A stretch of DNA of 64,000 nt from Jeotgalibacillus sp. ET6 (GCF_029667115.1 NZ_JARUIU010000002.1:496001-560000), one strand, 5' to 3'; positions 7,932-16,933 are shown, counted from the first letter of the stretch. Notes: a model not told the origin generated them from the sequence alone. Translations and numbers: made by a program.

Positions 7932-8820
7932 CTCAAACACTCTTATTTATTCGGTTTTAGTCCTGTTGCTGCTTTTGTTAACAGCGAGTTTTGTTTATGA
8001 ATGGGGATTTAAAGAGGGGGTAAAACCGGTTAACATGAAGCCGGATGCTGCCGGAGAGATGGTCTCGCCTCCGTTCCCGCCATCGTTTGATCATCCGCTT
8101 GGAACGGATCGGAATGGCAATGATTTAAGCCTGCGAATTTTAAACGGAGCAAAATATACGTTGATTTTTGTGTTCGGAGTAGGCCTGCTGAGAGTCGTAT
8201 TCAGCATCTTCTTTGGAGCGCTATTGACGTTTACCTGGAAACCGATCAGAAAACTAATCGAAACCTTTATGCAGCCATACATCAATATCCCTGCATTTAT
8301 TTTAGTGTACTTTTTGGCATTTGCTTTCTTACCGATAGATGAAACACATGGAATGGTCCCGCTGATGTCCTTTCAGTTTCTCGTTTTGACGCTGGTCGGT
8401 ATACCGCTATTGATGATGGTCTTTTCAAAGGAATTTGGGGAGATCTTAAAAATGGAGTATATACATGCTTCGTTTCAGCTAGGGGCTTCAAAGCGTCATA
8501 TCGTGTTAAAGCATATTATTCCCGTTCTGAGACCCCGATTGATGATCGTTCTTTTACAGCAAATGATATCAGCCCTGATCCTGCTGCTTCATCTTGGTGT
8601 ATTTCAAATTTTTATCGGTGGTGAATTAGAAGGAGGCATTATTGGGGCAGATGAGGATCTATCTCTTTCAAAATCAGGTGAATGGGCAGGAATGGTCGGG
8701 CAAAGTATATCGGATCTGGTAACCGCACCTTGGATTGTCCTTGCGCCAAGCTTAGCCTTTGTCGGGCTGATCTTATTGCTGAATATCATCATTAGACAAG
8801 TAGATGCCAAAATCGCTTAG
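7918..8820 (+). CDS. ABC transporter permease, Dpp/Opp C-like
   Basis: 300 aa. After one N-terminal membrane segment comes the typical DppC/OppC motif PSFDHPLGTDRNGNDLSLRILNGAKYTL, then about five membrane segments with the coupling loop KMEYIHASFQLGASKRHIVLKHIIP. The gene overlaps the upstream permease by 14 bases. ATG codons at 7918 and 7921 both follow AAAAGGAG, and the second has the better spacing. The pair would form a transmembrane channel but needs ATPases and a binding protein from elsewhere in the genome. A bidirectional terminator follows about 150 bases downstream. Confidence 0.85.
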   Translation: MMKTNSNTLIYSVLVLLLLLLTASFVYEWGFKEGVKPVNMKPDAAGEMVSPPFPPSFDHPLGTDRNGNDLSLRILNGAKYTLIFVFGVGLLRVVFSIFFGALLTFTWKPIRKLIETFMQPYINIPAFILVYFLAFAFLPIDETHGMVPLMSFQFLVLTLVGIPLLMMVFSKEFGEILKMEYIHASFQLGASKRHIVLKHIIPVLRPRLMIVLLQQMISALILLLHLGVFQIFIGGELEGGIIGADEDLSLSKSGEWAGMVGQSISDLVTAPWIVLAPSLAFVGLILLLNIIIRQVDAKIA

Positions 8821-8970
8821 ATGCATAATGTTGAAGTTAGGAATGGAGAATTAGCAAGGAAATGAAACGGAGAGATGTTGAATATTCACTCTGAGATCAC
8901 CTATCCATTAGGGAAAAGCGCACACGCATGAATGGTCTTTCCTAAATTATTCTACAGCAAGCTTTTACTA

Positions 8971-9015
8971 AAAAATGAGGCCTGGTCAGATTGCCAGCCT
9001 CATTTTTTGATCTGC
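8971..9015. terminator. Bidirectional terminator between convergent genes
   Basis: AAAATGAGG plus CTGG pair with CCAG plus CCTCATTTT (8971-9008) with one bulged C. There is a T-run on the plus strand and an A-run that serves as T-run on the minus strand. It separates the plus-strand permease pair from the minus-strand gene at 9018. Confidence 0.8.
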
Positions 9016-9017
9016 TA

Positions 9018-9323
9018 TTATTTTTTCTTCTTTTTCAGCTTCTCCATTTCCTGCGACACGACAAAAGCAAGGTCATCGTTTCCAAACATCGAGAGCACCC
9101 CGAGCACCGTGTCATCAGGTACTTCACCGGCTTCATCCTTTGAAACGGTCAGATCGATTGCGCCGTTAAGCTCAGGGTTTTCAGCCTGATCCGAATACGC
9201 TTCAAGGTAAAGTGCTTTTGGATCAAGATCGTGATTTACACACCACTGCGCAAAAACGAGAATCATCATTCGCTCTTCTTTTTGATAGTTTTGGATAATA
9301 AAGTCTTCCATTTCATTTCCCAT
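9018..9323 (-). CDS. Conserved small acidic hypothetical protein
   Basis: 101 aa, soluble, acidic, with a basic tail of six lysines. The central part (EERMMILVFAQWCVNHDLDP, GVLSMFGNDDLAFVVSQE) looks like a conserved Bacillaceae hypothetical family; I am reminded of YxiS but cannot confirm it. AAAGGAG stands 7 bases before the ATG. No enzymatic motif is visible. It is a single gene, convergent with the permease pair and sharing its terminator. Confidence 0.65.
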   Translation of the reverse strand: MGNEMEDFIIQNYQKEERMMILVFAQWCVNHDLDPKALYLEAYSDQAENPELNGAIDLTVSKDEAGEVPDDTVLGVLSMFGNDDLAFVVSQEMEKLKKKKK

Positions 9324-9473
9324 CGTTGTGCTCCTTTGTGATTAGTCTCTTCAGTATAGCGAAAAGTGAATTTAATTTCATGCACGGTGTATGAGGGCTG
9401 AACCACCTAGTTTCATTTGATATAGTGTAAGTACAATAAATACATATAATGCATTGAAAGAGGAGGAGCGCTT

Positions 9474-9920
9474 ATTAAGCCATTTTTACTTGCCATTATT
9501 GCTTCATTTTCTCTGCTGTCGTGCGAAGATTGGACGGAGACAAAATCCAAGAACAAGAACTACGATGATTTTTTTCTTACAGTAAAAATAATCGAGTACC
9601 AGGAGGAAAGAACCTTTATAGCAACGATAAAGTATACAGGTGATGATGTGCATTCTGAAATTATACATAACAGCGGCCTGTTCGATTTTACGGTAAAAGA
9701 GGATGGTGGGGAAGTATTAGGTACGAAAAAGGCAGGGGAGGACGAAGTAACCACACTGCTGCAAAAAGAGGAGACGCTTACCTTTGACAGCGGCTTTTCT
9801 TTCCTGGATGATCTTGATCCGGGATTGTATGAATTTACTGCCGAGGCTGATTTCAGCAAAGGGGCCAAGGCACCGGAACAAACAGTCGAATTAACGAGAA
9901 TGGTTTTGATTAGCGAATAA
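9474..9920 (+). CDS. Putative lipoprotein with an apparent ATT start codon
   Basis: 148 aa if read from ATT 9474. The frame encodes x-KPFLLAIIASFSLLSCEDW, a signal peptide with lipobox LLSC, so the mature protein would be membrane-anchored. There is no in-frame ATG, GTG or TTG between the upstream stop (TAA 9447) and the lipobox. AGGAGG (9461-9466) lies 7 bases before ATT 9474, a near-ideal distance. The next conventional start, GTG 9648, would remove the signal peptide and a third of the protein. The mature part is acidic and beta-rich in appearance, with no family I recognise. Alternatives are a point mutation of the start (pseudogene) or a sequencing error. Confidence 0.65.
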   Translation: MKPFLLAIIASFSLLSCEDWTETKSKNKNYDDFFLTVKIIEYQEERTFIATIKYTGDDVHSEIIHNSGLFDFTVKEDGGEVLGTKKAGEDEVTTLLQKEETLTFDSGFSFLDDLDPGLYEFTAEADFSKGAKAPEQTVELTRMVLISE

Positions 9921-9982
9921 TATTGTGGTTGAGATATAAATAAAAAAGTTTAGAAAAACCGATACACCATGTGCAGTTGTAT

Positions 9983-10149
9983 GAGGTGAGCGGAGCGGAA
10001 GGTGGCGACTCCTGCAGGAAATGACGGCAAGCTGAGACTTTGCAGGGCAGGTCCTGGAAAGGCTCAGCGCCGTCCCTGCGGAAAGCGTCCACCTGAAGCG
10101 AAGTGAGCCGGTCTAAGAGCCTGAGACACAAATTTGTGCCAGGCTTTTT
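9983..10149 (+). repeat. Interspersed repeat family A, copy 1, with terminator end
   Basis: About 167 bp. Shared blocks are GAGCGGAAGGTGGCGACTCC, GACGGCAAGCTGAGACTTT, GGCTCAGCGCCGTCCCTGCG and GAAAGCGTCCACCTGAAGCG. The left and right halves are imperfect inverted repeats of each other. The copy ends in GCCTGAGACACAAATTTGTG followed by CCAGGCTTTTT, a terminator-like hairpin. Full copies also lie at 19969, 24004 and 51581, with a half copy at 29190. Confidence 0.9.
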
Positions 10150-10215
10150 CACTCTATCCGAACATTCCCCAATCTGATAGAGTTAAAAAAAAATAGTTGA
10201 ATAAGGATGGGTACG

Positions 10216-11949
10216 ATGCGTGACCGTTTAAATAAGTACAACACCCTGCGAAATCAAATCTTAATTGTTTTTTTAGTCGTTATGACGATTGTGCTCTCCT
10301 TTGTCGGCATTATGACCTATCACTTTGGTGGTACGGTTATTAAAGATAATGCAGAAAGACAGCTTCAGCAGACCGCTGTTCAGGCATCCGGAAGAATGGA
10401 TACGCTGTATGAGCAGATTGATTTGCTGACCACGCAGGTGGCGACCAATCCATCCATTCAGCAGCTATTAAACCGGCTCGCAAATGGAGAAACTGCCACG
10501 TTTCAGCAGCGCCAGTCCCTGCTTTCAATCGGGAATACATTTCAGGCGTATTCAGATGGCATTCAATCCTTTGAGCTTTATTCTTCGCAAAATCAGCGGC
10601 TTTTCCCCTTAGATGACGCCAATTTATTTGATCGGGTGGACCGGAAGTGGGTGGAAAAAGCAGAGGAGGAAAAAGGCAGGCAGGTCTGGATTGGACAGGA
10701 TCCTGAATACCCCGGCTCTCTCCTTGCGATCAGAAGAATCAGTTTGATCGACCGGAACTTTCAAAGTGGGGGATACCTAGTGATCCGGATTAACCCTTCG
10801 TACTTTCAGTTTTCAGAGAACGGTGAAACGTCGGAATCAGAGGATTATAAGATTTTGCTCGGCAATGATAGCCAGGTCATTACGTCCAATTACCGCCTCA
10901 ATGTCCTGCCGCTGCTTGAACAGCACAATCAAACGGTCGAAATGAACGGGGAGGAGTACATACTCGTTCAGGAACAATCCAATGTAACGGGATGGACGGT
11001 CCTGATTGCAACTCCGGTTCAGGCTTTAACCTCTGGTACATCGGTTCTGCGGACGATCATTTTTGGATCTGCTGCACTTGGATTTGTTATTTTCTTTGTG
11101 TCCTCGTACTTTTTTTCAACCATGATTACCAACCCGATTCAAAAGCTGACCAAAACGATGAAAAAAGCGAGAGAAGGGGAATTCCATACGATCACCCCAA
11201 GCTCCTCCACCAGCGAAATTAATGAGTTGAATCTTTCCTACAACCAGATGGTGGATCACACGAATTATTTGATTCGCATGGTGTATGAAAAAGAGCTTAT
11301 TCGAAATCAGGCAGAATTGAAAGCGCTTCAGGCACAGATTAATCCGCATTTTTTATTTAATACATTAAATGCGCTTTACTGGCTGCTGGAGGAGAAAGAG
11401 GAAGAAGAACTGGCCGATCATGTGGTGGCGATGTCGGAGCTATTCCGTTATACGATCAGCGGACCGAAGAAAAATGAATGGGTCACGCTTAAAACCGAAC
11501 TGGATCATGTGGAACGGTATATTCAGCTTATGAAAATGCGATTTGGAGAAAAGCTTGATTGGAGCATCTTGCTTGAACCGCGCTATGAACAGGTGAAAAT
11601 ACCGAAGCTTATCGTGCAGCCGATCGTTGAAAATGCGATTTTACATGGAATTGAAAGCAAAGAGGGGAAAGGACATGTGAAAATTACCGTCCTTCCTGCA
11701 TCCGATTCAGACTTTCTGATTCTTACAGTCGAAGACGACGGCCCGGGCATGCCGGAACATGCTTTGCAGGCAATCCGTGCCTCGATGGAAACAGAAGGAA
11801 TTTCTTCAGTGAAGGGAAATGGAGTTGCGGTGGCGAATGTTCATAAACGGCTGAAGCTTCATTTTGAAGGGCATGACATGAAAGGGCTTGAAATCCAAAG
11901 TGAAGTTGGAAGAGGGACGAAGGTGTCCTTTGAATTGCCACATCCATAG
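10216..11949 (+). CDS. Sensor histidine kinase, YesM/LytS-like
   Basis: 577 aa. The start is chosen at ATG 10216 because AAGGATGG precedes it at proper distance; ATG 10207 overlaps that site. The order is: membrane segment (about 15-37), extracellular sensor domain of about 230 residues, second membrane segment (about 275-297), HAMP, His_kinase box NPHFLFNTLNALYW with the phosphorylated His near residue 378, and HATPase_c with VEDDGPGMP. This class senses extracellular sugars or antibiotics in Firmicutes. It sits 11 bases before its response regulator and upstream of a sugar ABC importer, so it probably senses the imported oligosaccharide or its loaded binding protein. Membrane-located. Confidence 0.92.
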   Translation: MRDRLNKYNTLRNQILIVFLVVMTIVLSFVGIMTYHFGGTVIKDNAERQLQQTAVQASGRMDTLYEQIDLLTTQVATNPSIQQLLNRLANGETATFQQRQSLLSIGNTFQAYSDGIQSFELYSSQNQRLFPLDDANLFDRVDRKWVEKAEEEKGRQVWIGQDPEYPGSLLAIRRISLIDRNFQSGGYLVIRINPSYFQFSENGETSESEDYKILLGNDSQVITSNYRLNVLPLLEQHNQTVEMNGEEYILVQEQSNVTGWTVLIATPVQALTSGTSVLRTIIFGSAALGFVIFFVSSYFFSTMITNPIQKLTKTMKKAREGEFHTITPSSSTSEINELNLSYNQMVDHTNYLIRMVYEKELIRNQAELKALQAQINPHFLFNTLNALYWLLEEKEEEELADHVVAMSELFRYTISGPKKNEWVTLKTELDHVERYIQLMKMRFGEKLDWSILLEPRYEQVKIPKLIVQPIVENAILHGIESKEGKGHVKITVLPASDSDFLILTVEDDGPGMPEHALQAIRASMETEGISSVKGNGVAVANVHKRLKLHFEGHDMKGLEIQSEVGRGTKVSFELPHP

Positions 11950-11960
11950 GAGTGAAATAA

Positions 11961-12737
11961 ATGAATCATATAAAAGTTATTTTGATCGTTGATGATGAGG
12001 AAACGACCCGAAAAGGACTGACCAAAACACTTGAGATCTGGTCAAACGGGAAGCATGAAGTGATCGCTGCGGCTACAGCGAAGGAAGCACTTGCGATTGT
12101 GGAAAAGAAGAGAATTCATATTCTGGTGACGGATATTTGCATGCCGGATATAACGGGACTTGAACTCGTCAAAAAAATTCACAGCTTAAATCAGCGTCCC
12201 GTAACGCTCATCATCTCCGGCCATTCGGAATTTCATTTTGCTCAGGAAGCGATATCTCTCGGCGTATTAAATTATTTAGTCAAGCCGGTGTCCAAATCAA
12301 AATTAATCGAAGCTGTGGAAGCGGCCTTTGAAAAAGAAGCCTCACAGGAAAGAGCAGGAATTTTAGAGAAATCAGCCGATCCGGCGCTGGTTCATATCTC
12401 GAGGGAACAGGAAGGAGTCAAGCATCCTGTAAAAGCAGCCTATCAGTTTATCGAAGAGCATATTGACCGGCAGATTTCGTTAAAAGAAGTGGCCGATCTG
12501 GTGCATTTAAATTCGAGCTATTTCAGTGTGCTGTTTAAAGACCAGACAGGTTTGACCTTCAGTGAATATATCACCAGGACCCGCCTGCAGCATGCTAAGC
12601 AGCTGTTAATGACAACGTCTATGCCGATTGCTGAAATCGCAGAGCAGTCCGGCTATCAGACCGCAAAATATTTTAACCGCCTTTTTAAGGAATATGAAGG
12701 GATGACGCCTGGCGCCTACAGGAAATCAAATCGATAA
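11961..12737 (+). CDS. Response regulator with AraC-type DNA-binding domain, YesN-like
   Basis: 258 aa. Receiver domain with DD at residues 11-12, phospho-acceptor D58 in LVTDICMPD, and the conserved Lys in YLVKPVSKSK. Residues about 155-258 hold two helix-turn-helix motifs of the AraC family (ISLKEVADLVHLNSSYFSVL, then IAEIAEQSGYQTAKYFNRLF). It is shorter than B. subtilis YesN and lacks a long linker. Partner of the kinase just upstream; probably activates the transporter genes that follow. A GGAGTGAA ribosome site precedes the ATG. Confidence 0.93.
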   Translation: MNHIKVILIVDDEETTRKGLTKTLEIWSNGKHEVIAAATAKEALAIVEKKRIHILVTDICMPDITGLELVKKIHSLNQRPVTLIISGHSEFHFAQEAISLGVLNYLVKPVSKSKLIEAVEAAFEKEASQERAGILEKSADPALVHISREQEGVKHPVKAAYQFIEEHIDRQISLKEVADLVHLNSSYFSVLFKDQTGLTFSEYITRTRLQHAKQLLMTTSMPIAEIAEQSGYQTAKYFNRLFKEYEGMTPGAYRKSNR

Positions 12738-12852
12738 CAGAAAATTCGATCTAATGATAGTGGAATTTTCCCCAATCACCGTTCCCTTACCCGCATAGAG
12801 GCCGGGTGCTAAACTAAAAGCAGTTCTTACAAACAAAGGGGGAAAACGTAAG

Positions 12853-14160
12853 ATGAAAAAGAAAGCGCATACATTAGCAGCTGCAGGTCTTGCCGCTTTA
12901 ATGCTTGTTACAGCAGGTTGCTCAACGTCTAATGAAGCCAGTGGGGATGGTGGAGGAGACGGCGAAAAAACGATTAAATTTATGCATTTATGGCCTTCCG
13001 GGAGCTCCAAGCAGCACAATATGATTACCGAAGATATTATCGAGGAGTTTGAAAAAGAAAATCCGGGCGTCACAATCGAAACCGAAGTGCTTGAAAATGA
13101 ACAGTATAAAAACAAAATAAAAGTGCTGTCCTCATCCAATGATCTGCCGGACGTCGGTGTTACATGGGCTGCCGGTTATCTGGAGCCGTTTGTAGAGGGC
13201 GAGCTGTTTGCACCGCTTGATGATGTGCTGAACGACGGACTGAAGGATTCATTTGTGGCCGGTACAACAGAGGCCTATGCAATTAACGAAGAAACATACG
13301 GTTTGCCTTTAGAACTGAATATCGCACCTATTTATTACAATAAAGCGATTTTTGAAGAATACGGGCTTGAAGTGCCTGAAACGTATGAAGAGTTCCAGGA
13401 AATCGTAAAAACGCTTGAGGAAAACGGCGTCGCACCGATCGCTCTTGGAAATAAAGACCGCTGGACAGGTTCTCTATGGTATATGTATCTAGCGGATCGC
13501 ATTGGCGGACCTGAAGTACTGACGCAGGCGATTAATCGTGAAGGAACGTTTGAAGATCCTGCTTTGGCACAGGCTGCTGAAGAAATTCAGACGCTTGTGG
13601 ACGCCAATGCATTCAACAGAGGATTCAACGGGCTTTCCAACGATGAAGGAAAATCTGAATTCATGAATGGCAATGCTGCGATGTACATGATGGGCACATG
13701 GGAGCTTCCAAACTATACCACCAATGAAGACGTCCCTCAGGAATTTCGTGACAGCATCGGCTTCTTTAAATTCCCTGAAGTAGAAGGCGGAAAAGGAGAC
13801 CTGAACAGCTGGGTCGGCGGACCGGGTGTCGGATTATTCGTTTCTGAAAACTCAGAGGTCAAGGAAGAAGCAAAAGAATTTGTGAAATTCTTTGTGGAAA
13901 GCTGGGGCGAGCGAGCTGTAACAGAAGCGGGCGTTATTCCGGCAACGAAAGTCGATACAGAATCGGTTGAACTTCCTGAGTTGTATATTGATGTACTTGA
14001 TGAATTAGCAAACTCAAGCAATCTCACACTCTTTGCAGATGTTCAAATGAATGCAACTGTTGCTGAAACGCATTTGAATTTAATTCAGTCTTTGTTTGGC
14101 AAAGAAGTAACACCGGAAGATTTTACAAAGCAGCATGAGGAAGCTCTTTCAAGAGAATAA
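12853..14160 (+). CDS. Sugar ABC transporter substrate-binding lipoprotein
   Basis: 435 aa, family 1 extracellular solute-binding protein. The signal peptide ends in LVTAGC with lipidated Cys at residue 23, then a Gly/Asp-rich linker. Mature landmarks are IKFMHLWPSG, the NDLPDVGVTWAAGYLEPFVE segment and GNAAMYMMGTWELPNY, typical of MsmE/YesO-like binding proteins. It captures an oligosaccharide outside the membrane and hands it to the two permeases downstream. AAAGGGGG lies upstream of the ATG. Two RNA hairpins follow it and probably keep its transcript level above that of the permeases. The exact sugar cannot be read from sequence. Confidence 0.93.
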   Translation: MKKKAHTLAAAGLAALMLVTAGCSTSNEASGDGGGDGEKTIKFMHLWPSGSSKQHNMITEDIIEEFEKENPGVTIETEVLENEQYKNKIKVLSSSNDLPDVGVTWAAGYLEPFVEGELFAPLDDVLNDGLKDSFVAGTTEAYAINEETYGLPLELNIAPIYYNKAIFEEYGLEVPETYEEFQEIVKTLEENGVAPIALGNKDRWTGSLWYMYLADRIGGPEVLTQAINREGTFEDPALAQAAEEIQTLVDANAFNRGFNGLSNDEGKSEFMNGNAAMYMMGTWELPNYTTNEDVPQEFRDSIGFFKFPEVEGGKGDLNSWVGGPGVGLFVSENSEVKEEAKEFVKFFVESWGERAVTEAGVIPATKVDTESVELPELYIDVLDELANSSNLTLFADVQMNATVAETHLNLIQSLFGKEVTPEDFTKQHEEALSRE

Positions 14161-14181
14161 TCGAATAGTCACTGCTGTTTG

Positions 14182-14225
14182 TCACACCTCCGACTGTGTC
14201 TTAGCCGGCACAGGCGGGAGTGTGA
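14182..14225 (+). promoter_or_regulatory. RNA hairpin after the binding-protein gene
   Basis: TCACACCTCC (14182-14191) pairs imperfectly with GGGAGTGTGA (14216-14225), and CTGTG with CACAG inside. There is no T-run, so it may serve as a stabilising 3' structure for the binding-protein mRNA. Confidence 0.5.
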
Positions 14226-14254
14226 AACAAAATGAAGGGACTGTCGCGAATACG

Positions 14255-14294
14255 AAAGACATATCCTTTTGAACTGATATGTCTTTTTATTTTG
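14255..14294 (+). terminator. Intra-operon attenuating terminator
   Basis: AAAGACATATC (14255-14265) pairs perfectly with GATATGTCTTT (14276-14286), followed by TTATTTT. It stands between the binding protein and its permeases, a common place for a leaky terminator that raises binding-protein expression relative to the membrane subunits. Confidence 0.75.
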
Positions 14295-14317
14295 AAGAAA
14301 GAAAGGAATGGGGAAAA

Positions 14318-15196
14318 ATGGACAAGGCGATGTCGAATCCTAAAGTTATCATGCTTTATACGCTTCCCGCTCTATTTCTGCTGCTCGCCTTAATCTATGT
14401 ACCAATCGTACAAACCGGCTACTACGGGCTGATGAAATGGAATGGCATGGGCAGCAAGGAGTTTATCGGACTCGTAAACTATTCAAGACTCATTGAGGAT
14501 CCGCTATTTTGGAGCTCGGCTTATCACTCGTTTTTACTGGCGCTGTTTTCCACACTGAGCCTCGTTGGCTACCTGCTCATTTCAGTGATCCTTGCCGGTA
14601 AAATTAAAGGGGCCAATACGCTGCGAAAAATTTACTTAATTCCGATGCTTTTGGCATCTGTAGCCATTGCCCAGCTGTGGATGAAAATCTATCATCCTAC
14701 GAACGGGATTTTAAACAATTTGCTGATGTCTATTGGAATTGAAGAACCCCCGATGTGGCTGGCAAATCCTGATTTAGTCCTGTTTGCGATTTTTATCCCA
14801 ATCATCTGGCAGTATGCAGGATTTTATATTTTGATTTATTATGCGGCATTGAAAAATATACCGGAATCACTCGTGGAATCCGCCAGAATCGACGGAGCGA
14901 CAGCGTGGGATATTGCCTGGAAAATAAAAATCCCTTTAATTATGAATGTAATTAAAGTAACGATTGTGCTGGCAGTTGTCGGCTCGCTCAAATACTTTGA
15001 TTTAATTTACATCATGACAAACGGCGGTCCAAATGGCGCGAGTGAAGTAATGGCTTCATACATGTACGGCCAGGCCTTCCGCGGTTTTGATTTTGGCTAT
15101 GCCAGTGCCATCGGGTTTTTCCTGCTTGTCATTTGTCTAGTCATCACCTGGCTGATTCGTAAAGTAACGGCGACAAAAGAAGAAATTCAATATTAA
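14318..15196 (+). CDS. Sugar ABC transporter permease, MalF/YesP-like
   Basis: 292 aa from ATG 14318 (AAAGGAATGGGG upstream). The upstream in-frame ATG 14279 lies inside the terminator hairpin and is rejected. Six membrane segments; N-terminal LYTLPALFLLLALIYVPIVQ and the EAA loop ESLVESARIDGATAWDIAWKIKIPLI are clear. The tail GGPNGASEVMASYMYGQAF is typical of type I carbohydrate importers. It forms the channel with the next gene; no ATPase is encoded here, so a shared MsmX-type ATPase is expected. Confidence 0.93.
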   Translation: MDKAMSNPKVIMLYTLPALFLLLALIYVPIVQTGYYGLMKWNGMGSKEFIGLVNYSRLIEDPLFWSSAYHSFLLALFSTLSLVGYLLISVILAGKIKGANTLRKIYLIPMLLASVAIAQLWMKIYHPTNGILNNLLMSIGIEEPPMWLANPDLVLFAIFIPIIWQYAGFYILIYYAALKNIPESLVESARIDGATAWDIAWKIKIPLIMNVIKVTIVLAVVGSLKYFDLIYIMTNGGPNGASEVMASYMYGQAFRGFDFGYASAIGFFLLVICLVITWLIRKVTATKEEIQY

Positions 15197-15208
15197 GGAG
15201 GCTGCTCT

Positions 15209-16138
15209 ATGCGAAATGAACTTTTAGAAGAAGAAAAGCTTGATTCTGCCGGACCAGTCCAAAAGGATAAAATGCCAGCTCAAAAGCCGGTAAAGAGTAC
15301 ATCTTCCGGCATCGGATATAAAATTGGCCTAGGGTTTATTTATGTGGTGCTCGGCATCGTCGCCGTGTTTCAAATTTTCCCTCTGATCTGGCTGTTCCTA
15401 TTTTCATTAAAAGATAATCAGGAAGTATTTGAGCTTTCTCCATTTGCTATTCCAACTGACCCGAAATGGGAAAATTACGTCAAGGTATGGACAGAGGGGA
15501 ATATCAGCCAGTACTTTTTGAACTCGGTAGTTTATACAGCATCCTCTGTGATTTTAACGGTGCTGCTCGCGAGCATGGTGACCTTTGCCATTACCCGCAT
15601 GAAATGGAAGCTGAATGGATTGGTTCTCGGTCTGTTTATGGTCGGCTTAATGATTCCAATTCACTCTACACTGATCCCGCTGTTCAGTACGTTTTCAAGC
15701 ATTGGTCTGATCGATCATCCGCTTTCCATTATTTTAACGTACACAGCATTTAACCTGCCGATCACGATTATGATTTTATTCGGATTTTACCAGGTGCTTC
15801 CACGGGAAGTAGAGGAAGCCGCGATTATGGACGGCGCTTCCATTCACCGGATCTTTTTTCAGGTAACTCTTCCGATGACAGCACCGGTTATGGCGACCGC
15901 TGCGATCATTAATATGATTTATAACTGGAATGAATTTGTTTTTGTGAACACCTTCATCAGCTCCGAAAATTTTAAAACCTTAACTGTAGGCATTCAAAAC
16001 TTTATCGGCCAGTATTCAACAGACTGGGGAGCAATCGGCGCCACGCTGATGATCAGCATCCTGCCGATTCTTCTTGCCTTCCTGTTTTTAAGCAACCGGA
16101 TTGTGGAAGGGATCTCTGCCGGTTCTGTCAAAGGGTAA
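15209..16138 (+). CDS. Sugar ABC transporter permease, MalG/YesQ-like
   Basis: 309 aa. A hydrophilic N-terminal stretch of about 35 residues is followed by six membrane segments. The EAA loop PREVEEAAIMDGASIHRIFFQVTLPM and the C-terminal LFLSNRIVEGISAGSVKG are hallmarks of MalG-type permeases. It starts 12 bases after the MalF-like gene with AAGGAGG. Second half of the membrane channel. Confidence 0.93.
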   Translation: MRNELLEEEKLDSAGPVQKDKMPAQKPVKSTSSGIGYKIGLGFIYVVLGIVAVFQIFPLIWLFLFSLKDNQEVFELSPFAIPTDPKWENYVKVWTEGNISQYFLNSVVYTASSVILTVLLASMVTFAITRMKWKLNGLVLGLFMVGLMIPIHSTLIPLFSTFSSIGLIDHPLSIILTYTAFNLPITIMILFGFYQVLPREVEEAAIMDGASIHRIFFQVTLPMTAPVMATAAIINMIYNWNEFVFVNTFISSENFKTLTVGIQNFIGQYSTDWGAIGATLMISILPILLAFLFLSNRIVEGISAGSVKG

Positions 16139-16174
16139 AGCACGGGCCACTACACACCAGAAAGGAAGAGAGAA

Positions 16175-16804
16175 ATGACAGCAGAAAAAATGGATGGGTT
16201 GTATAAACTTTGTGAATGGGTCATGCGGCTCGCTTATCTGAACATTCTCTGGCTCTTTTTCTCTCTTTTGGGCTTTGTTGCGGCGGGAGTTTTCCCGGCG
16301 TCCATTGCGGGCTTTACTATTCTGCGGCAGTGGTTTCTAGGGAAGACAGGTTTTCCCGTTTTTCGAACCTTCTGGCATACATACAAAAATGAATGGATGA
16401 AGGCAAATAAGCTCGGAGCATTCGTGATAGCTGCACTTTTGCTGCTGTATCTTGATTTCCTTTTTTTGGTATCGATTGATGGTGGATGGCAGATGGCGGT
16501 GTCTGTCCTGTTTTTTCTTTTTGCTTTAATCGTTTCCGGAACAGCTCTATTCCTCTTTCCTGTGTATGTTCATTATGATCTCAGTGTAATGAGAGTGCTT
16601 TTTCACGCATTTATCCTCTTCTTATCTTATCCACTGCATTCCATTTTAATGGGGGCCGGGGTTTTATCCTTTATCGTAGTCTTCACCATCATTCCATCCC
16701 TTCTGCCGTTCTTCGGTTTTGTGGCTGTCGCCTCCTGCGTACTCGGAGGAGGACTTCACTGTTTCAGCCAGGTAGGAAAGAAAAGGGCAAAAATTGAAAT
16801 TTGA
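16175..16804 (+). CDS. YesL family membrane protein (DUF624)
   Basis: 209 aa with about five membrane segments. The N-terminus (LYKLCEWVMRLAYLNILWLFF, then GVFPASIAGFTILRQWF) matches the DUF624/YesL family, whose genes regularly accompany YesMN two-component systems and oligosaccharide ABC importers in Firmicutes. The role is unknown; a helper for transport or signalling is inferred from context only. Preceded by AAAGGAAGAG and 36 bases after the MalG-like gene. Last gene of the sugar operon. Confidence 0.85.
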   Translation: MTAEKMDGLYKLCEWVMRLAYLNILWLFFSLLGFVAAGVFPASIAGFTILRQWFLGKTGFPVFRTFWHTYKNEWMKANKLGAFVIAALLLLYLDFLFLVSIDGGWQMAVSVLFFLFALIVSGTALFLFPVYVHYDLSVMRVLFHAFILFLSYPLHSILMGAGVLSFIVVFTIIPSLLPFFGFVAVASCVLGGGLHCFSQVGKKRAKIEI

Positions 16805-16933
16805 TGGAATATAAGAAGGAATTCCCTCTTTAAAACTCGAAATAAACAGAAGGACAGTCACGGCATTGTCTGCTAAAAAAAGAATACATCGATTGAATTA
16901 GGTCTAAGCAGATACCTTCAAAGGAGTGAGCAG

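Noticed and set aside
9910-10152. 80-codon minus-strand frame over the repeat at 9983
   Set aside because: It translates family A repeat sequence (RLLDRLTSLQVDAFRRDGAE); similar frames over other copies (51249-51740, 23825-24052) share this origin.
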